Shown: positions 29,733-38,788 of the stretch, one piece after another
Position numbering within the stretch: the first letter of the stretch is position 1
Layout of the letters: every line of letters starts with the position of its first letter
Origin: a bacterium OM1 bin76
Lineage (GTDB): Bacteria > Actinomycetota > Acidimicrobiia > Spongiisociales > ZC4RG35
Reading direction: 5' to 3'
DNA: 64,000 bases
NCBI GenBank assembly: GCA_002238785.1
Contig: MPNA01000010.1
Location: forward strand, 1-64,000
Position numbers and translations under genes: made by a program
The notes under the pieces: generated by a model
The model's database searches: none
The model's input: the letters and a program-made list of their open reading frames with translations, nothing else
Told to the model about the DNA's origin: nothing

Positions 29733-30058
29733 GCAGCGAACCCGTTGTCCTCGACGAGATCATCCACCAGTCGGTGCGGTTGCGAATAATCACCCTGCTG
29801 GTATCCCAGCCGGATTCGGCCCGGATCGCCTACCGTTTCATTCAGAGGACGTTGGATCTCACCGGGGGGAACCTGACCATCCACCTGCGCAAACTCCGAG
29901 ACGCCGGGTACGTAACGATCACCAAGGAGTTCCGGGACGAAAAGCCTTCAACATGGGTGCAGGCCACACCGGCAGGACGCCAGGCATTTGCGGATTATCT
30001 GGCCAATCTGAAGAGGGTGTTGGGAGGCGTGGCATTCAGGACAGGGGGTAGTACGTAG
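29729..30058 (+). CDS. Winged-helix transcriptional regulator (HTH_27/ArsR-like)
   Basis: This 109-residue DNA-binding protein reads VLDEIIHQSVRLRIITLL, FIQRTLDLTGGNLTIHLRKL and AGYVTITKEF, followed by a wing with KPSTWVQATPAGRQAFADYL. This is the single-domain winged helix of the PF13601 type, common in Actinobacteria. The start at 29729 is chosen for its overlap with the preceding small frame; upstream in-frame starts to 29597 exist. The upstream palindrome is a likely operator. Its targets are unknown. Confidence 0.8.
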   Translation: MSSEPVVLDEIIHQSVRLRIITLLVSQPDSARIAYRFIQRTLDLTGGNLTIHLRKLRDAGYVTITKEFRDEKPSTWVQATPAGRQAFADYLANLKRVLGGVAFRTGGST

Positions 30059-30259
30059 TGATCCGGGACCGAGGCACTGAAGACGAAGTAGGTCCTCACC
30101 GCCGGCACCGCACCCGGCAAGCCTCCGGACCTGGGGAAAGATGCGAGACCACGAACACCAGAGCTTCCATGCCAGCCATACTAAAACCGCCGGCCTCGCG
30201 ACAGATGAGGACTGGCATGGCGCTGCAGGGCCGGCGGGGCTAGAACCTGGCTGGATCTG

Positions 30260-31477
30260 CTATGCGGACGGGTCTACCAGGCGGCCGATGAACAGTAGAG
30301 CACCCGTGTCTTGATGGACAATGGCCCACAGGAAGGGTCGGTCGGCGACAATGGTGAGATCAGCCGGGGGAGGTGCGGAATCGGCGAAGGCCATGGCGGT
30401 GGCTGCCGCCGCCTCGGTGCCCTCCTCATCGACGATCACCTTGGCGCCGTGGATCGCGGCGGTGATGAAGATCGGGGGAGCGATTCTCTCGAAGGGCGCT
30501 CGGGGACAGAATCCCAGTGGACACAGCCACTCGAACAGATCGGTGGGCGGCAGGGTCTGTTCCCACTTGGGCATGGTGAGGTCGACAGCCCCTTCTTGAG
30601 CGGTGGCCTCCAGTTCCGCCAGGGCGTCGGCGTCCAGTCCCTCCTCCACGGCTACAAGACCGGCGGGGTCATGGGGGACGATGAGCCACATGGCCAGTCC
30701 ACCGTCCCGGTAGGGCAACTCGACGGCGTCGGCGTCCGCAAGGCGAACGTAGCGACGACGGACCGGGTCGGCGTCGTGCATGAACGGCGCCGTCACCGAC
30801 TGGTCGTTCCCTGTGAAGAACGGACCGTCACCGGTCAAAGCAGAATGGAAGGGCACTGCCCACTTTGCATGCAAATACACCGTGTTCACCAGGACCAACT
30901 GCTGGCCCTGGACTGTCCTCTCGGTGACGATCCTGGGGATGAGGGCTCGGGTGTTCTCGGACACCCATCCGTTGATCACCTCGGCCGCTGCGGCGCCGTC
31001 GTCGAGATCGAGGGGTTGGACGGCCGCCCCGTACTGGGAGGCGGCGGTGTGGAGAAACTCGGGCAGCGGCGAGAAGGAATCGTCAGGGAAGAGGCGGTTG
31101 GCCACCTCCAGGGTGGTCGACTCCGCCGAGGATTCGGCCAGCATAAGATCCACGGCGTTGGCGGCGGGGTGCAGGCCCACCTGGGGGAAACCGAAGATCC
31201 TGTCGAGCGTCTCTCCCGTGTCGGGCGATGCCCCGGCGCGGCTCAGGCTGAACGCCAGGCCGATGCTCGTTGGGCTGGAGACCGCGTTGCCCACCAGATG
31301 CCGATGGAAGTGCCACCCGGCCGCGTTGATCCCGGCCACCCAATCAGCGGTGGGGGCCTGCGGGTCGGCGGGCGACCGATCAGCCAGGGGCGCCCCGGTT
31401 GTGGTGGTGGCATCCGAGGAACCGCATGCCGCTACCACGGAGCACAGCAGGACCAGTGATAAGAGCAGCCTTGTCAT
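30260..31477 (-). CDS. Serpin-family lipoprotein (serine protease inhibitor)
   Basis: This 405-residue protein has a lipoprotein signal, MTRLLLSLVLLCSVVAACG. The serpin body is clear: NAVSSPTSIGLAFSLSRAGA, LVLVNTVYLHAKWAVPF, VELPYRDGGLAMWLIVPHD, and the reactive-loop hinge VDEEGTEAAAATAMAF followed by DRPFLWAIVHQDTGALLFIG. Small residues in the hinge indicate an inhibitory rather than non-inhibitory serpin. The P1 residue cannot be fixed by eye. A GTG six codons upstream is an alternative start. It would guard the cell surface from proteases. No protease gene is adjacent. Confidence 0.92.
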   Translation of the reverse strand: MTRLLLSLVLLCSVVAACGSSDATTTTGAPLADRSPADPQAPTADWVAGINAAGWHFHRHLVGNAVSSPTSIGLAFSLSRAGASPDTGETLDRIFGFPQVGLHPAANAVDLMLAESSAESTTLEVANRLFPDDSFSPLPEFLHTAASQYGAAVQPLDLDDGAAAAEVINGWVSENTRALIPRIVTERTVQGQQLVLVNTVYLHAKWAVPFHSALTGDGPFFTGNDQSVTAPFMHDADPVRRRYVRLADADAVELPYRDGGLAMWLIVPHDPAGLVAVEEGLDADALAELEATAQEGAVDLTMPKWEQTLPPTDLFEWLCPLGFCPRAPFERIAPPIFITAAIHGAKVIVDEEGTEAAAATAMAFADSAPPPADLTIVADRPFLWAIVHQDTGALLFIGRLVDPSA

Positions 31478-31523
31478 TGGCTTTATTGGAGGCACGAGCG
31501 AGCCTGGAAGGGTTGCAGCGAGG

Positions 31524-32258
31524 CTAAGCCGCCACGGTGGTATTGGACAGTTCCGGCCTCCCGTTGTAAAGACCCACCCCCATCATGACCAGCCAGGTGT
31601 TCCCCAGCAGAACGGCCGCCAGGAACAACGTGAAGAAGGAACCTGCCAAGCCGTACAGGGGGCTGATCACTGCTACGAACACCAGTGACACCAGGCAGGA
31701 CAGGACCATCACTACGGCGACGGCTCTCATCGAGGAGGCCCGAAATCTCGTCATGAGACCTATGCCCAACCCTATGGAACCCAGCAGAAAGGCGTAGAAC
31801 GCCATCAGGTTCAATCCGGATTGGGTCTTCAGAAGGATGACCGAGATGAAGTCCAGCAGTTGCGCCTGGTCGGGTCCGGCGCCGGCGCCGATGCCATATT
31901 CCAGGGTGTGGGTGGCCGTGTACAAAACCGCCCTGTCGATCATGGAGATGACAATCCCCAAGCCCAGGGCCATCACACCGAATCTGGCGATGGTGTCGTT
32001 GGCGCCTTCCCCCATAATCGCGCGGCGCAACACCAGTACGCCGTACAACTGCAATACCAGGCCGAGCACTCCCAGCATGGTGGTGAGGAAGCTGAGAGCC
32101 ATGTTCTCCTGGATGACTCGTCCCAAACCGATGAAGTCGTCGGCGTCCACAAAGTCGACCACGGCCAATCCCGGCGTCAGCACCTGCATGCCGACCATCA
32201 GGATCGTGCCGATGACCAGCAACAAACCCCCGATCTTATTCTGGGGTGTTGCTGTCAT
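31524..32258 (-). CDS. Multi-pass membrane protein, DUF4386-like paralogue 2
   Basis: This 244-residue protein has seven predicted membrane segments. The first is GGLLLVIGTILMVGMQVLTP, and the second pair is LSFLTTMLGVLGLVLQLYGVLVLRR. The ATG at 32258 has GGAGGGAAACAG upstream. Hydropathy and length match the proteins at 14247 and 41225. It is 46 bases upstream of the serpin gene on the same strand and may share its transcript. Function unknown. Confidence 0.72.
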   Translation of the reverse strand: MTATPQNKIGGLLLVIGTILMVGMQVLTPGLAVVDFVDADDFIGLGRVIQENMALSFLTTMLGVLGLVLQLYGVLVLRRAIMGEGANDTIARFGVMALGLGIVISMIDRAVLYTATHTLEYGIGAGAGPDQAQLLDFISVILLKTQSGLNLMAFYAFLLGSIGLGIGLMTRFRASSMRAVAVVMVLSCLVSLVFVAVISPLYGLAGSFFTLFLAAVLLGNTWLVMMGVGLYNGRPELSNTTVAA

Positions 32259-32383
32259 CTGTTTCCCTCCAGAAGTTGGACCTCTGTGCCATGTGGGAGC
32301 TTAGCGACTCGTTGGAAGGGAGCCAGTACTCTCGGAAACTGAAACCAGACATCTCACGCAGAGCAAAGCAAGGGAAGAGCATC

Positions 32384-32593
32384 TTGAACGGCGAAGCCAT
32401 CGAACGGGAAGTGGACCAACGACTGGGTGTCGTGAAGGCTCTCTACGGTGATCGTCTCGATGACCAACAGCTTGAAGAGGTGCGGAGAGCCGTGGAGGGC
32501 TTCGTGGTCGCGTCACGGGAATTGCGGGCCGTCAAGCTCGACAACGGCATTGAGCCGTTCTCGGTGGTGACGCCCTACCGAGAGGACGGCTGA
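32384..32593 (+). CDS. Small amidase-associated protein
   Basis: This 69-residue helical protein (GEAIEREVDQRLGVVKALYG, QQLEEVRRAVEGFVVASREL) ends in the tail LDNGIEPFSVVTPY. Small proteins of this shape often precede amidase genes and recall GatC- or AtzG-type partners that bind the amidase. The TTG at 32384 is preferred because GGGAAGAG lies six bases upstream; an ATG at 32291 is in frame. It ends four bases before the amidase start. Confidence 0.65.
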   Translation: MNGEAIEREVDQRLGVVKALYGDRLDDQQLEEVRRAVEGFVVASRELRAVKLDNGIEPFSVVTPYREDG

Positions 32594-32597
32594 GGTC

Positions 32598-34007
32598 TTG
32601 CCGGACAGCCCTGTCTTCATGAGCATCCGGGACCTGGGTCGCCTGGTACGTGACCGGGAGGTGTCGCCGGTACAGCTTGCCGAGATCTTCTTGGCCCGGC
32701 TGGAGAACCTGGGGCCTGACTACAACGCGGTGGTCACCGTAACCGGGGAGAGAGCGATGCAGCAGGCCAGACGCTGCGAACAGGAGATCGCCTCCGGACG
32801 GTACCGGGGCCCCTTGCACGGCATTCCCTTCGGTGTGAAAGACCTGCTGGCCACCTCGGGTGGTATCCCCACCACCTGGGGCGCCGCGCCGCTGCGAAAT
32901 CAGACGTTCGACTACGACGCCACGGTGATAAGGAAGCTTGAGGCGGCGGGCGCCGTGCTGGCCGCCAAGTTGGCCATGGTGGAACTGGCCGGCGGCGCGG
33001 GGTACTGGCAACCCGACGCCTCGTTCACCGGTCCGGGCATCACCCCCTGGGACAAGACGAGATGGAGCGGCGGATCCTCCACCGGATCGGGCGCGGCGAC
33101 CGCAGCCGGCCTGGTGCCTTTCGCCATCGGTTCCGAGACCATGGGTTCCATCATGTCGCCATCCAGCAACTGCGGAGTGACTGGCCTGCGCCCCACCTAC
33201 GGGCGGGTAAGCCGATACGGAGCGATGGCCCTCTCCTGGACCTTGGACAAGCTGGGGCCGCTGTGCCTCACCGCCGACGACTGCGGCCTGGTGCTGGAGG
33301 TGATCGCCGGCCCCGATCCCAAGGACCCGACCACGACCAAACGCACCTTCAGCTATGACGACGCCGATGTGGGGTCGCGGCGGTTTCGGCTCGGTGTTCT
33401 GGAGGACGTGGCCGACAACACCGACAGGGCCACGCGTCACAACTTCGAGCGGGCCTTGGAAACCCTGGGGGAGGTGGCGGAGATCGAGGAGGTGAGCTTC
33501 TCGGACCTGCCGCACGAGGCGATCAACTACACGATCCTGTTCGCGGAGGCTTCAAGCGCCTTCGATGAGATTGTGGACAGCGGGATGCTGGGAGAACTGA
33601 CCGCGCCTGAAGACCGGTTCGGATCCTATTCGCGGGTGGCGGTGCTGGCGAAGGACTACATAAAGGCGATGCGCCTGCGAAGACTCATGGCTGAGAACGC
33701 CGATGAGGTGATGTCACGGTTCGACGCGCTGGTCGGACCGTCGCGGGCGGGTATCGCGCCGCCGCTCCATCAGGACTTCCGGAAGGCATCCCGGGGCGGA
33801 AGGAAGGATGTCATGCTGTCGGTGGGAAACGGTGCCGGGCTTCCGGCCATTTCGGTGCCGAGCGGTTTCTCGTCAGAGGGCCTGCCCACTGGTATCCAGT
33901 TCATGGGACGGGCCTATGAGGAGAACGCCATCCTGGCGGTGGCCCGCTCCTACCAGTCACTCACCGACTGGCACCAGCGCCACCCACCCGACCTGCTTTC
34001 CTCCTAG
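32598..34007 (+). CDS. Amidase signature family hydrolase
   Basis: This 469-residue amidase has the Ser-cisSer-Lys triad: Lys in GVKDLLATSG, the cis-Ser in RWSGGSSTGSGAATAAG, and the nucleophile Ser in FAIGSETMGSIMSPSSNCG. The length is normal for the family. The TTG at 32598 starts the gene right after its small partner. In AtzE/AtzG or GatA/GatC-like pairs the small protein stabilises the amidase. The substrate is unknown. The 3' end overlaps the convergent amidohydrolase gene by four bases. Confidence 0.92.
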   Translation: MPDSPVFMSIRDLGRLVRDREVSPVQLAEIFLARLENLGPDYNAVVTVTGERAMQQARRCEQEIASGRYRGPLHGIPFGVKDLLATSGGIPTTWGAAPLRNQTFDYDATVIRKLEAAGAVLAAKLAMVELAGGAGYWQPDASFTGPGITPWDKTRWSGGSSTGSGAATAAGLVPFAIGSETMGSIMSPSSNCGVTGLRPTYGRVSRYGAMALSWTLDKLGPLCLTADDCGLVLEVIAGPDPKDPTTTKRTFSYDDADVGSRRFRLGVLEDVADNTDRATRHNFERALETLGEVAEIEEVSFSDLPHEAINYTILFAEASSAFDEIVDSGMLGELTAPEDRFGSYSRVAVLAKDYIKAMRLRRLMAENADEVMSRFDALVGPSRAGIAPPLHQDFRKASRGGRKDVMLSVGNGAGLPAISVPSGFSSEGLPTGIQFMGRAYEENAILAVARSYQSLTDWHQRHPPDLLSS

Positions 34008-35290
34008 GACCCCGTGTCCACCGGCGGCGGCACGACGGCTCCCCTCTGCATCACCATCCGCATCGACCGCAGGGCCCGGATGTCCCCGAGAGGGTCCTGG
34101 TCCACTACGATGAGGTCCGCCTCCCTGCCCGGCTCGACGGTCCCCACCACATCTGCGAGGCCAACGGCCCGTGCTGCAACCGAGGTTGCGGAGCGGATGA
34201 CGTCGGCTGGGTCCATGCCCGCCTGGACTTGGAGTTCCAACCCGAGGCAGTAATCACCGAAGGTCTGGATCGAGTCGGTGCCGGCCACGATGGAGACTTC
34301 CCATTCCGACCAGAGTCGGCCCAGGAACTCCACTTGACGCTCGCACTTGACATTGAGGGCTTCCAGGCGCTGCTCTTCCTGCGGAGTCAGAGCATGTCCC
34401 CGCTCTTTCCTCGTCAATAGCTTCTCCCGTTTCCGGTAACCCGTTTGGACGGTCGGGCTGACCCGCACCCCTTGCTGGGCAATGCGCTCTGCGATCCACG
34501 GATTGAAACGGTAGGAGCCGTCGGGGTCGATGAAGGTGGCGTGTTCTATGGAGTCCACGCCGGCGTCGAGGGCGTTGACAATGCTCTGGGTGGCTATGCA
34601 ATGAGCCGTGGCGGGTATGCCCAGGTTGTGGGCCTCGTCTACGATGGCCCTCAGTTCCTCCACGCTGTAGGACGGCTTGCGAGGATCGGTGCCGGCGGTG
34701 CCGCCGCCAGAGGCCATGATCTTGATGAAGTCGGCGCCGTCGCGCACCAGGTGCCGCACCGCCTTGCGCACCCCCTCCACCCCGTCGGCCTCCTGGTTGC
34801 ACCACCAGAAGTGCCCTCCGGTGGTGGTCACCGGGCGGCCGCTGAGCAGCAACCGGGGCGCCAGGGCCAAGCCCTGCCGGACGCCCCGGCGCAGGTCGAA
34901 GGTCACCTGGTTGCGGGCCCCGCAGTCCCGCAGGGTGGTGACCCCGGCGCTGAGGTGCGTGTGGGCGTTGCGGGCGGCGCGCAGCAGCATGACCTGGTCG
35001 GAGTCCCGCTCTATGACCTCCTCGTAGGTGGCGTCCCCGGCGCCGAACATCAGATGGGTGTGGGCGTCGATCAGGCCGGGCAACAGGTACCCGTCCCGGT
35101 AGTCCAACTCCCGAACCTGCGATCCCCGGGGCGCCTCCACCTCGCCTTCGGCGCCGGCTGCCACGATCCGGGATCCTTCCACGACTGCGACGGCGTTGCG
35201 GACGGGCGGCGCGCCCGTGCCGTCGAACAGGGCCTTGGCGCGGATGACCGTCTGGCCCTCGGCCACGTCTACCACCTCCGCAAACCGCAA
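34004..35290 (-). CDS. Amidohydrolase family protein (imidazolonepropionase-like)
   Basis: This 428-residue metal-dependent hydrolase has the HxH motif in GLIDAHTHLMF, the bridging Lys in GADFIKIMASGGG, His ligands in PATAHCIAT and DSIEHATFID, and the Asp in IVAGTDSIQTFG. The architecture matches prolidase/imidazolonepropionase-like amidohydrolases of subtype I. The TTG at 35290 opens the frame; a GTG at about 35275 is equally likely. Its substrate may relate to the adjacent amidase, but that is inference. Confidence 0.9.
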   Translation of the reverse strand: MRFAEVVDVAEGQTVIRAKALFDGTGAPPVRNAVAVVEGSRIVAAGAEGEVEAPRGSQVRELDYRDGYLLPGLIDAHTHLMFGAGDATYEEVIERDSDQVMLLRAARNAHTHLSAGVTTLRDCGARNQVTFDLRRGVRQGLALAPRLLLSGRPVTTTGGHFWWCNQEADGVEGVRKAVRHLVRDGADFIKIMASGGGTAGTDPRKPSYSVEELRAIVDEAHNLGIPATAHCIATQSIVNALDAGVDSIEHATFIDPDGSYRFNPWIAERIAQQGVRVSPTVQTGYRKREKLLTRKERGHALTPQEEQRLEALNVKCERQVEFLGRLWSEWEVSIVAGTDSIQTFGDYCLGLELQVQAGMDPADVIRSATSVAARAVGLADVVGTVEPGREADLIVVDQDPLGDIRALRSMRMVMQRGAVVPPPVDTGS

Positions 35291-35455
35291 TTGGAACCGG
35301 GTGGCGGCGGGTAATGCAGGCTCATCCTTCCCCTCAGGCTAGGTGGGTGGGCGCCCCGGGGGGTTGGGGACTCGCGGTTTGGCGCCGGTTGTTGGGCGAA
35401 TGCACCGGATGGGTGTTCCAGCGCGGGTGTACAGTGTTTGATCAGGAGGTTCGCC

Positions 35456-35833
35456 ATGCCTTTACAGTTGGACCATACGATCGTCCCCGCCCACGACAAG
35501 GTGAAGTCGGCCAAGTTCATCGCCCACGTCTTCGGACTGGAATACCACGGGACCTGGGGGCATTTTGCCCCTGTGAAGATCAACGACACGCTGACGCTCG
35601 ACTTCGACGACTCCGATGACCCACATTCCAACCACTACGCCTTTCTGGCTTCGGACGAGGAGTTCGATGAGGTGCTGCAGCGTCTCAAGGATGAGGGTGT
35701 TCCCTTCGGCAGCGGCCCCCGTTCCCGCACGGATGGCAGGATCAACCACAGGCACCGGGGACGGGGGTTCTACTTCGAGTGTGAGGACGGGCACGTCTGG
35801 GAGGTCATCACTCACACCTACATCACCGAATGA
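35456..35833 (+). CDS. VOC-superfamily protein (glyoxalase/bleomycin-resistance fold)
   Basis: This 125-residue protein reads MPLQLDHTIVPAHDKVKSAK ... FGLEYHG at the N-terminus and GRGFYFECEDGHVWEVITHTY at the C-terminus, giving the usual metal ligands His and Glu. AGGAGG six bases before the ATG fixes the start. Likely a small dioxygenase, lyase or binding protein. It is followed 14 bases later by the PP2C gene. Confidence 0.87.
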   Translation: MPLQLDHTIVPAHDKVKSAKFIAHVFGLEYHGTWGHFAPVKINDTLTLDFDDSDDPHSNHYAFLASDEEFDEVLQRLKDEGVPFGSGPRSRTDGRINHRHRGRGFYFECEDGHVWEVITHTYITE

Positions 35834-35847
35834 GACCGGGCGACTGA

Positions 35848-36588
35848 ATGTTGAAAGCGGCTGTTCTCACCCGCCAGGGACTGGGCAGGACGGTCAACCA
35901 GGATCGGGTGGTTGTCAACCAAACGGTCGTTGACCCCCAACCAGCCAAAACATCTGTTTTCAGCGCCGAACTTCCGAGCCTGGTGGCAGTGCTGGACGGA
36001 CTCGGCGGCCATCCTGCCGGTGACGTGGCGGCTTCTCTGGCTGCCGAGGTGATCGCCTCCGCGAGCTCCGAGGTCAGGTCAGAACCGGACGTGGTTGCTC
36101 TTGTGGAGGAGGCCAACCGGTTCTTGTATCAGACCATGGCCACCTTCCCGATTCTGCAGTACATGGGCACCACCATCGCCGGTGTACTGGTGACATTGGA
36201 GGCGGTGACCGTGTTCCATGTGGGCGATTCCCGGGTGTACTTCCATGCAGGTGGGGACCTGGTGCAGGCAACGGTGGACGACCGGCGGGACGGGTATGTC
36301 ACTCAGACACTGGGAGGGCACGACTCCTTTGAACCCATCCGTGTTCACGCCAGCACCGAACCCCGGGCAGACCGAAGGATTCTGGCGGCCACAGATGGGT
36401 TGTTTGATCACACCGACCGAGAAACGCTGTCCCCAGCTATGAACGGACTGCTCGAAGAAGTACCCGACCAACTGTCCCAGGTGGCCATCGAGTCGGCAAA
36501 CCCCGACGACTTCTCGGTGGCGGTTATCGAGCCGTCAACCGCTGCGCAGGCCGGCGACCCCGCACCCGGGACGGAAGGGCTGTCTTGA
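35848..36588 (+). CDS. PP2C-family (PPM) serine/threonine phosphatase
   Basis: This 246-residue cytosolic phosphatase has the PPM metal motifs GRTVNQDRVV, AVLDGLGGHPAGDVAASLAA, GTTIAGVLV, VFHVGDSRVYF, ILAATDGLFDH and PDDFSVAVIE. All key Asp residues are present, so it should be active. No partner kinase or FHA protein is nearby. Confidence 0.92.
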   Translation: MLKAAVLTRQGLGRTVNQDRVVVNQTVVDPQPAKTSVFSAELPSLVAVLDGLGGHPAGDVAASLAAEVIASASSEVRSEPDVVALVEEANRFLYQTMATFPILQYMGTTIAGVLVTLEAVTVFHVGDSRVYFHAGGDLVQATVDDRRDGYVTQTLGGHDSFEPIRVHASTEPRADRRILAATDGLFDHTDRETLSPAMNGLLEEVPDQLSQVAIESANPDDFSVAVIEPSTAAQAGDPAPGTEGLS

Positions 36589-36745
36589 TGTGGAAGGCGC
36601 CAGGGCGGATTCGCCCGGGTGCCGGGCGGTTTGGCTGCCAACCGACCTGAGGCTGTTCGGCGGGGAATGCGGCTCTCAGGATTCCCCGCAGGGTGAGGGT
36701 GGTTGGTGGGCTGGGACGGATCTGCTCTCCGCAGCCTCGGTGGCG

Positions 36746-37291
36746 CTATGTGGCATCCATCTGGTGAACGCCCTTGATGATGTGGTTGTCGCCCACCACG
36801 ATGGTCCCCTCCCCTCGGACCACCGCTATCCCGCTGATTGTGGTGCGGTCTCCCACCATCGCCCCGTTCTCGACCTTGGCCCGGTGCTCCACAACCGCGC
36901 TGCCACCCACGATTCCCGCAGATCGGATGGTGGCGCCGTCCCGGACCACTGCCTTGTCTGTTACGGCGCCGCCCTCCAGAACCTGCGCGTCGTCACGCAC
37001 CTGGGCTGAACCACCCACCCACGAGTGGTCGGTGATCAGGGCCCGGCCGCTGATGGTGGCTTGTCCCAACACCAAGGCGTCTTTGGTGACCTTGGCTTGG
37101 TCGAGCACTCTGGCGCCTTCTTCCACCCAGCAGTTTCCCGCTTGAGACAGGTTGTACGGTCCGGCGACCAGCCCTCCCCGATCTCCCTTCTTCACCGTCA
37201 GGTTGTTCTTACGGGAAGGCTTGAAATCGCGCGCCGCGACCACCCGGTACAAACCCTCTTCATCAGGCTGGAGGCGGTATTTCTTAGCCAT
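36746..37291 (-). CDS. Left-handed beta-helix (hexapeptide-like) protein
   Basis: This 181-residue protein is built of hexapeptide-like turns, for example CWVEEGARVLDQAKVTKDAL, ATISGRALITDHSWVGGSAQ and VTDKAVVRDGATIRSAGIVG. Its N-terminus (YRLQPDEEGLYRVVAARDF) looks like a short beta hairpin. No transferase catalytic residue is evident, so it may be a structural or binding protein rather than an acyltransferase. Two 24-bp tandem repeats lie directly upstream. Confidence 0.75.
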   Translation of the reverse strand: MAKKYRLQPDEEGLYRVVAARDFKPSRKNNLTVKKGDRGGLVAGPYNLSQAGNCWVEEGARVLDQAKVTKDALVLGQATISGRALITDHSWVGGSAQVRDDAQVLEGGAVTDKAVVRDGATIRSAGIVGGSAVVEHRAKVENGAMVGDRTTISGIAVVRGEGTIVVGDNHIIKGVHQMDAT

Positions 37292-37320
37292 GGTCAACCA
37301 TCTCTGGGACGACTCACCTT

Positions 37321-37368
37321 CATATTAACGCAACAGTCGGCTCCCATATTAACGCAACAGTCGGTTCC
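37321..37368. repeat. Two 24-bp tandem repeats upstream of the beta-helix gene
   Basis: CATATTAACGCAACAGTCGG plus four more bases is repeated directly head-to-tail, with one mismatch in 24. On the minus strand each copy holds TGCGTTAATAT, resembling an extended -10 element. The block sits 30 bases before the beta-helix gene start, so it is probably a tandem promoter or operator pair. Confidence 0.7.
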
Positions 37369-37391
37369 GTCCACAACCATGCTAGAGAGCC

Positions 37392-38633
37392 TCAGGCCAC
37401 GGGAAGTCCCCGCGCCAGACCCTGGAGGGCGCGGAAGGTTTGCTCTCCGATTCCTCTCTCGTCATCGTCGAGAAGGTTGGACATCACCTTCAGCGTCCAT
37501 TCCATCAGGGGCCGGTTTCGCAACCCGGTGTGGGCCAGGGTCCGCATCACGGCCGGCCGGCCGATCAACTTCACGAACAACCGCGCGGTGCGGTAGTAGA
37601 GGCCGTATTCGCGGTCCAGATGGTTGGGGTACTCGTCCAGGATGTGCGGGTCATCTTTAGCCACGGCCTCGCCCGCCAGTCGCGCGGCGATGCGGCCGGT
37701 CTCGTAGGCGTAGGCGATCCCCTCGCCGTTCCACGGGTTGATGGCTGCCGCCGCATCTCCGATCACCAGCCAGTTGGGTCCCACCAGGGGCGAGCGGGAG
37801 AAGGACATCTGCAGGGCCCCTCCCACCGGCTTGGTCAGCCGGGACTCTTCGGAAAGACCCCAGTAATCGGGGGCGGCGTCCACCCAGTCCGCCATCATCT
37901 TGGTGGTGTTGGATTGCTTCCAGCGCTTGAAGGTGGAGAGCAGCCCCACTCCCACGTTCACCGTGCCGTCACCCAGGGGGAACACCCAGCCGTAGCCGGG
38001 CATGGTGGCGCCGGTGCTGTCCCGGATGTCCAGTTGGCTCTCCAGAAAGGGGTCGGAGGATTTGGGGCTGGAGTAATAGCCGCGGGCCGCCAGTCCCCGC
38101 GGATAGTCCTTGCGACGGGTCACTCCCAGGTGGCGTCCGAAGCGGTTCAGGGCCCCGTCGGCCACTATGACCACCTTGGGGCGTACCTTCTCCACCGAAC
38201 CGTCGGCTGCCAACTCCACACCTTCTAGGAACCCGTTTTGGGTCAGGGGCCGCGCCTCGGTCTTTTGCCGGATTGTCACTCCCTGGCCCTGGGCCAGTTC
38301 CGCCACCTGCTGATCAAGTTCCCGGCGCCGGATCACGCCCCCCCAGTCGGGAAACCGGGAGTGTTGTGGCCAGGACATCTCCAGCATCACCTTGTCTCCG
38401 GCGTAGGAGCGCAATCCGGTGATCCGGTGAAATCCCGGCGCCGAGAAGTCGAATCCCATCTCGTCCAACTGGTAGATGGCGCGGGGAGTCAGCCCGTCTC
38501 CGCAGGTCTTGTCGCGGGGAAAGGACTTGCGTTCCACCAGGGTCACGTCGTGCCCGTCTCTTGCCAGCCAGTATGCGGCTGCCGCTCCCGCAGGGCCCCC
38601 TCCCACCACCAGCACTTGTCCGCCACTCATCAT
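37392..38633 (-). CDS. Geranylgeranyl-reductase-family FAD oxidoreductase
   Basis: This 413-residue flavoprotein has the dinucleotide motif QVLVVGGGPAGAAAAYWLA at the N-terminus, SFPRDKTCGDGLTPRA (the family CGDGL signature), the DG motif ADGALNRFGRHLG and the second FAD site VIGDAAAAINPWNGEGI. The family saturates isoprenoid chains of quinones, chlorophyll or lipids; in Actinobacteria it often acts on menaquinone side chains. It is divergent from rex. A start two codons upstream is also possible. Confidence 0.9.
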   Translation of the reverse strand: MMSGGQVLVVGGGPAGAAAAYWLARDGHDVTLVERKSFPRDKTCGDGLTPRAIYQLDEMGFDFSAPGFHRITGLRSYAGDKVMLEMSWPQHSRFPDWGGVIRRRELDQQVAELAQGQGVTIRQKTEARPLTQNGFLEGVELAADGSVEKVRPKVVIVADGALNRFGRHLGVTRRKDYPRGLAARGYYSSPKSSDPFLESQLDIRDSTGATMPGYGWVFPLGDGTVNVGVGLLSTFKRWKQSNTTKMMADWVDAAPDYWGLSEESRLTKPVGGALQMSFSRSPLVGPNWLVIGDAAAAINPWNGEGIAYAYETGRIAARLAGEAVAKDDPHILDEYPNHLDREYGLYYRTARLFVKLIGRPAVMRTLAHTGLRNRPLMEWTLKVMSNLLDDDERGIGEQTFRALQGLARGLPVA

Positions 38634-38788
38634 CCTCAAAGATAGCCGTCCCCGGGCAGCCTTCCGCCAGGCGGGGAAGACCGGCCGGAAACCTCGTCGA
38701 CCCTGGTGTCACGGGTGCGTTTCCAGTGGCGATCCAGTGGCCGGAACAGCACGGATCGGCGCCCTTCCGGGAGGGGTAGGATGGTGGC

